The position numbers were made by a program, and so were the translations under genes. The notes below the pieces were generated by a model, which worked only from the letters and a program-made list of their open reading frames with translations, searched no databases and was not told the DNA's origin. From positions 1 through 19,437 of the forward strand of contig JAZQOJ010000043.1 of assembly GCA_045627805.1 (NCBI GenBank): a stretch of 19,437 nt of DNA, read 5' to 3'. Positions 17,036-19,437 of the stretch are shown piece by piece. Positions within the stretch are counted from its first letter, which is position 1, and the number at the start of each line of letters is the position of its first letter. The stretch is from UBA1756 sp045627805 (GTDB lineage Bacteria > Bacteroidota > Bacteroidia > Bacteroidales > WCHB1-69).

Positions 17036-17209
17036 CACCATGGTCGGTACAAAGGCAATGATAACAACTACACACTCACGCTGATGACCGATTACGATTC
17101 TCGAATCACGGATCCAATCCCTTATTTTACTGCGGAGATTACTCCGGTTCCCTACACTCTTGCTTTTGACTTATTTTCAAGTGCTGGAATCTATTATGTG
17201 CTCCCATAA
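17036..17209 (+). pseudogene. Possible C-terminal remnant of a coding gene
   Basis: From about 17036 the plus strand becomes less AT-rich and reads as protein-like sequence (YKGNDNNYTLTLMTDYDSR, then AEITPVPYTLAFDLFSSAG) to a TAA at 17207-17209. The same frame extends left to 16880, but that part looks like translated intergenic DNA. I see no start codon with a promoter for the protein-like part, and I do not recognise the family. It may be a truncated gene end, or an accidental open frame. The remaining gap to 17371 holds nothing I can identify. Confidence 0.25.
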
Positions 17210-17371
17210 ATATGCGACACTTGTAAGAGTACGCTACACAAGACCTGTCGCTACAACTGGCAATTAGTTGGCAAACACGACTATTTATATCTGCAGGCCG
17301 GTTACGTTCATTGCTTCAAATCGAAAAAGCAAAAGCAAAAGAAGTAGAAAAAGTCTGTGGCCTACAATATT

Positions 17372-18001
17372 TCAATCCCCAATTTTCAATTGGCTGATTT
17401 TTTCCTGCAGCCGTGCGAGGAAGGTGGCGCCGTGTGTGCCGTCCATTTGTGTGTGATGGTATTGCAGTGATACCGGCAGTGTGTCTTTCCAGAAACCTTT
17501 GCGGTATTTTCCCCACATCACCATCGGATTCACAAATAGTTCCGTGTATTGGTTGATGACGCTGTCGATTTCGGTTTGCACCAGCGTGGATGTTCCGATC
17601 ACCATATCGTTTTCGAGGAATGAACTCTGGCACTCTTCACTTGCTTTTTTTGTAAGTGACAGATAGTCAGCGTTGAACTTCTGCAAATCCTCAGTAAAAT
17701 GGATGTCGCAGGAGTTGATGTCACCTTCGCGATTCGGCACGATTACGTTGATGGCGAGCGAGTCGTACTGCATGAGGCCGCCTTTTTCGGGGAGCAGGTA
17801 GAACTGTTGCATTGTGCTGGCCGCTTGCCCGATGCAATAACACATGAGCATGTTGAGTTTGAACCCGCTTTTTCGGCTGACTTTTACTAAATGCGTGATA
17901 TCCATGGTTTTAGTGAGTGTTACCATGGGCATGGGGGATTTCATCCAGAGGCTGAAGGCTTTGGCGCGGGGTGTCGTGGCTGGATCGACAGGGTGTTTCA
18001 T
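17372..18001 (-). CDS. CatA-like acetyltransferase (chloramphenicol acetyltransferase family)
   Basis: The 209-residue protein has the usual length of type A chloramphenicol acetyltransferases (about 205-220). It carries the active-site motif HHTQMDG at 182-188, where the second His (183) and Asp (187) match His195/Asp199 of the CAT family. The preceding NPMVMWGKYR and LPVSLQYHH at 158-183 also fit the family's conserved run into the active site. Early landmarks FSLWMKSPMPMVTLTKTMD (16-34) and NMLMCYCIGQAAS (50-62) fit the Bacteroidetes branch. These enzymes are cytoplasmic trimers that move an acetyl group from acetyl-CoA to a hydroxyl. Many chromosomal members of this branch have no proven drug substrate, so chloramphenicol resistance should not be assumed. 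A small DUF2589-like fragment lies 35 bases upstream on the same strand, and the two probably share a promoter. Confidence 0.87.
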   Translation of the reverse strand: MKHPVDPATTPRAKAFSLWMKSPMPMVTLTKTMDITHLVKVSRKSGFKLNMLMCYCIGQAASTMQQFYLLPEKGGLMQYDSLAINVIVPNREGDINSCDIHFTEDLQKFNADYLSLTKKASEECQSSFLENDMVIGTSTLVQTEIDSVINQYTELFVNPMVMWGKYRKGFWKDTLPVSLQYHHTQMDGTHGATFLARLQEKISQLKIGD

Positions 18002-18036
18002 GAGTTTGAATGTTTGTTAAAAACATTGGCTATTTT

Positions 18037-18165
18037 TCAAACCAACGTAAGAGTTTCATTTTTAGTTTGTTGTTGTAAGGATGTTCGCGCAACGGCAGGT
18101 TGAAGAGGTCCGCCAATGTATAGACCAAAATCAAGGCTGTTTAATTCTTTTACTAAATCTGCCAT
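18037..18165 (-). pseudogene. Truncated DUF2589-like fragment, 42 codons
   Basis: From the ATG at 18165 the first 20 or so residues (MADLVKELNSLDF, then YIGGPL) match my memory of DUF2589 proteins, which begin MA(D/N)LV.ELNSIDF...IGGPL. After QPAV the sequence becomes unrelated (ARTSLQQQTKNETLTLV) and stops at 18037. Full proteins of this family are much longer. A second frame over the same bases, opening after a TAA near 18147, encodes a protein-like run (LADLFNLPLREHPYNNK and KMKLLRWFEK) with a stop near 18021. This suggests a recombination or frame-shift scar, or a small functional peptide. The AT-rich promoter ahead of it may also serve the acetyltransferase gene. Confidence 0.5.
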
Positions 18166-18207
18166 AACTATAAAATTAAGAAGTTAATAATAAAATTTTT
18201 TGCGTTG

Positions 18208-18215
18208 CAAAAATA
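18208..18215 (-). promoter_or_regulatory. -7 box ahead of the DUF2589 fragment and acetyltransferase gene
   Basis: TATTTTTG on the minus strand (18215-18208) fits TAnnTTTG. CTG, a two-of-three match to TTG, is 19 bases upstream (18237-18235). It points away from the CRISPR array, whose first repeat starts at 18244, so the 18166-18243 stretch holds this promoter and any array leader. I see no other element there. Confidence 0.4.
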
Positions 18216-18243
18216 ATAAAATTACTGGGAATTACAGCAGGAA

Positions 18244-19437
18244 GTTGTGAGTTGCTTTCAAATTTTTGTATATTTGCCGACGGTATAAATCATTTTTTAA
18301 TTGAAAATGAAAGACAAAGTGTTGTGAGTTGCTTTCAAATTTTTGTATATTTGCCGACGGTATAAATACAACCGAAACCGTAAATGAGGAGAAAAAGTTG
18401 TGAGTTGCTTTCAAATTTTTGTATATTTGCCGACGGTATAAATAGGTATCAGTTAATTCTATCTAAAACCTTGTTGTGAGTTGCTTTCAAATTTTTGTAT
18501 ATTTGCCGACGGTATAAATCAACGGCGGTATCTATGGAGTTTGGCGTTGTTGTGAGTTGCTTTCAAATTTTTGTATATTTGCCGACGGTATAAATGAAAA
18601 TGCCATTTGAGCAAGTAAAGAACTAGTTGTGAGTTGCTTTCAAATTTTTGTATATTTGCCGACGGTATAAATATGGTCAAGGCGGAGCAGGTGGCTCAAG
18701 TAGTTGTGAGTTGCTTTCAAATTTTTGTATATTTGCCGACGGTATAAATAAAAACAATATGCAGCGAAAATCAAAGAAGGTTGTGAGTTGCTTTCAAATT
18801 TTTGTATATTTGCCGACGGTATAAATAAAAGACTTACAACTATATAACGAAGTACAGTTGTGAGTTGCTTTCAAATTTTTGTATATTTGCCGACGGTATA
18901 AATTTGGATGTTTTGAAATAAAAGACTTCAACAGTTGTGAGTTGCTTTCAAATTTTTGTATATTTGCCGACGGTATAAATCCGATACAACGTAAACGATT
19001 AAACGATAGAGTTGTGAGTTGCTTTCAAATTTTTGTATATTTGCCGACGGTATAAATTGGCAAATGAGCCGTGGCGGAACCTTGAAGTTGTGAGTTGCTT
19101 TCAAATTTTTGTATATTTGCCGACGGTATAAATTTGTTGGGAGTTGAACAAGCGCGAAAAACAGTTGTGAGTTGCTTTCAAATTTTTGTATATTTGCCGA
19201 CGGTATAAATCGCGCTGCGCGAGCTTTTGCGCGAGGAATTGTTGTGAGTTGCTTTCAAATTTTTGTATATTTGCCGACGGTATAAATGCCTATTCCAAGG
19301 GACTTGCGCCACCTTAGTTGTGAGTTGCTTTCAAATTTTTGTATATTTTCCGACGGTATAAATAATGGGGTGCGTTTCGTGCGCTCTTACGAAGTTGTGA
19401 GTTGCTTTCAAATTTTTGTATATTTGCCGACGGTATA
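18244..19437 (+). CRISPR. CRISPR array, 47-base type II-C-like repeats, 16 repeats and 15 spacers seen
   Basis: Repeats begin at 18244, 18321, 18397, 18473, 18549, 18626, 18703, 18780, 18857, 18934, 19011, 19087, 19164, 19241, 19317 and 19394. The last is cut after 44 bases by the window end, so the array continues. The repeat starts GTTGTGAGTTGCTTTC and ends GCCGACGGTATAAAT. All copies are identical except a G-to-T change at 19349 in the fifteenth. Spacers are unique, ten of 30 bases and five of 29 (numbers 2, 3, 4, 11 and 14). Repeat length, spacer length and the GTTGTGA.TTGCTTTCAAAT start match the type II-C (Cas9) repeats I know from Bacteroides. Each repeat holds TATATTTG at its bases 26-33, a Bacteroidetes -7 box pointing rightward. 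No cas gene is in the window. Confidence 0.97.
18269..18276 (+). promoter_or_regulatory. -7 box embedded in the first CRISPR repeat (recurs in the others)
   Basis: TATATTTG at repeat bases 26-33 fits TAnnTTTG, with TTG at repeat bases 2-4, 21 bases upstream. Transcription would start near repeat base 41, a few bases before the spacer. The same box occurs in every repeat except the one at 19317, where its last G is T. This resembles the repeat-borne promoters of the Neisseria meningitidis type II-C array. Activity is inferred, not shown. Confidence 0.5.

Noticed and set aside
17051..17070. Possible tracrRNA antirepeat (AAAGGCAATGATAACAAC)
   Set aside because: It resembles the reverse complement of the repeat start only loosely and needs gaps, and no terminator hairpin follows.
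17096..17107. GATTC/GAATC hairpin that looked like a tRNA T-arm
   Set aside because: No acceptor, D or anticodon arm fits around it on either strand.
18827..18928. Spacers 8 and 9 share AAAAGACTT
   Set aside because: Nine shared bases in AT-rich spacers can arise by chance, and the neighbouring bases differ.

Overview
The window most likely comes from a member of Bacteroidetes, probably the order Bacteroidales. Three things point there: promoters of the Bacteroidetes sigma type (TTTG about 20 bases ahead of TAnnTTTG), a protein ending in a type IX secretion (T9SS) sorting tail, and a CRISPR repeat of the 47-base type II-C form known from Bacteroides relatives. All protein genes I can support lie on the minus strand. 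The CRISPR array at the right end reads rightward.

Layout. (1) 1-12092 is a surface operon read right to left: an outer-membrane beta-barrel protein (stop at 10110), a giant secreted 2,913-residue protein (10091-1350), and a secreted protein with fibronectin-III-like domains that runs off the left edge. Gaps are only 18 and 48 bases, and one good promoter sits at 12085-12116. (2) 12523-14151 is a single T9SS cargo protein with its own promoter and probable terminator. The regions upstream of this gene and of the surface operon are mosaic copies of each other, including an identical 61-base block. (3) 14494-16317 encodes a single-chain DUF262/HNH (GmrSD-like) protein, probably a defence nuclease. 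Behind it lies a gutted IS5-type transposase whose tail forms part of the defence gene's promoter. (4) 16806-18243 is accessory sequence: an uncertain coding remnant, a CatA-like acetyltransferase gene, and a tiny DUF2589-like fragment. (5) 18244-19437 is a CRISPR array of at least 16 repeats and 15 spacers, continuing beyond the window. No cas gene or tracrRNA is visible.

Together the left two thirds form an envelope/secretion module, and the right third a small defence and mobile-element neighbourhood. The strongest observation is that each CRISPR repeat contains a recognisable Bacteroidetes promoter pointing into the next spacer. The single mutated repeat seen has lost the conserved last G of that promoter. 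The surface operon is probably a conserved but functionally uncharacterised system.
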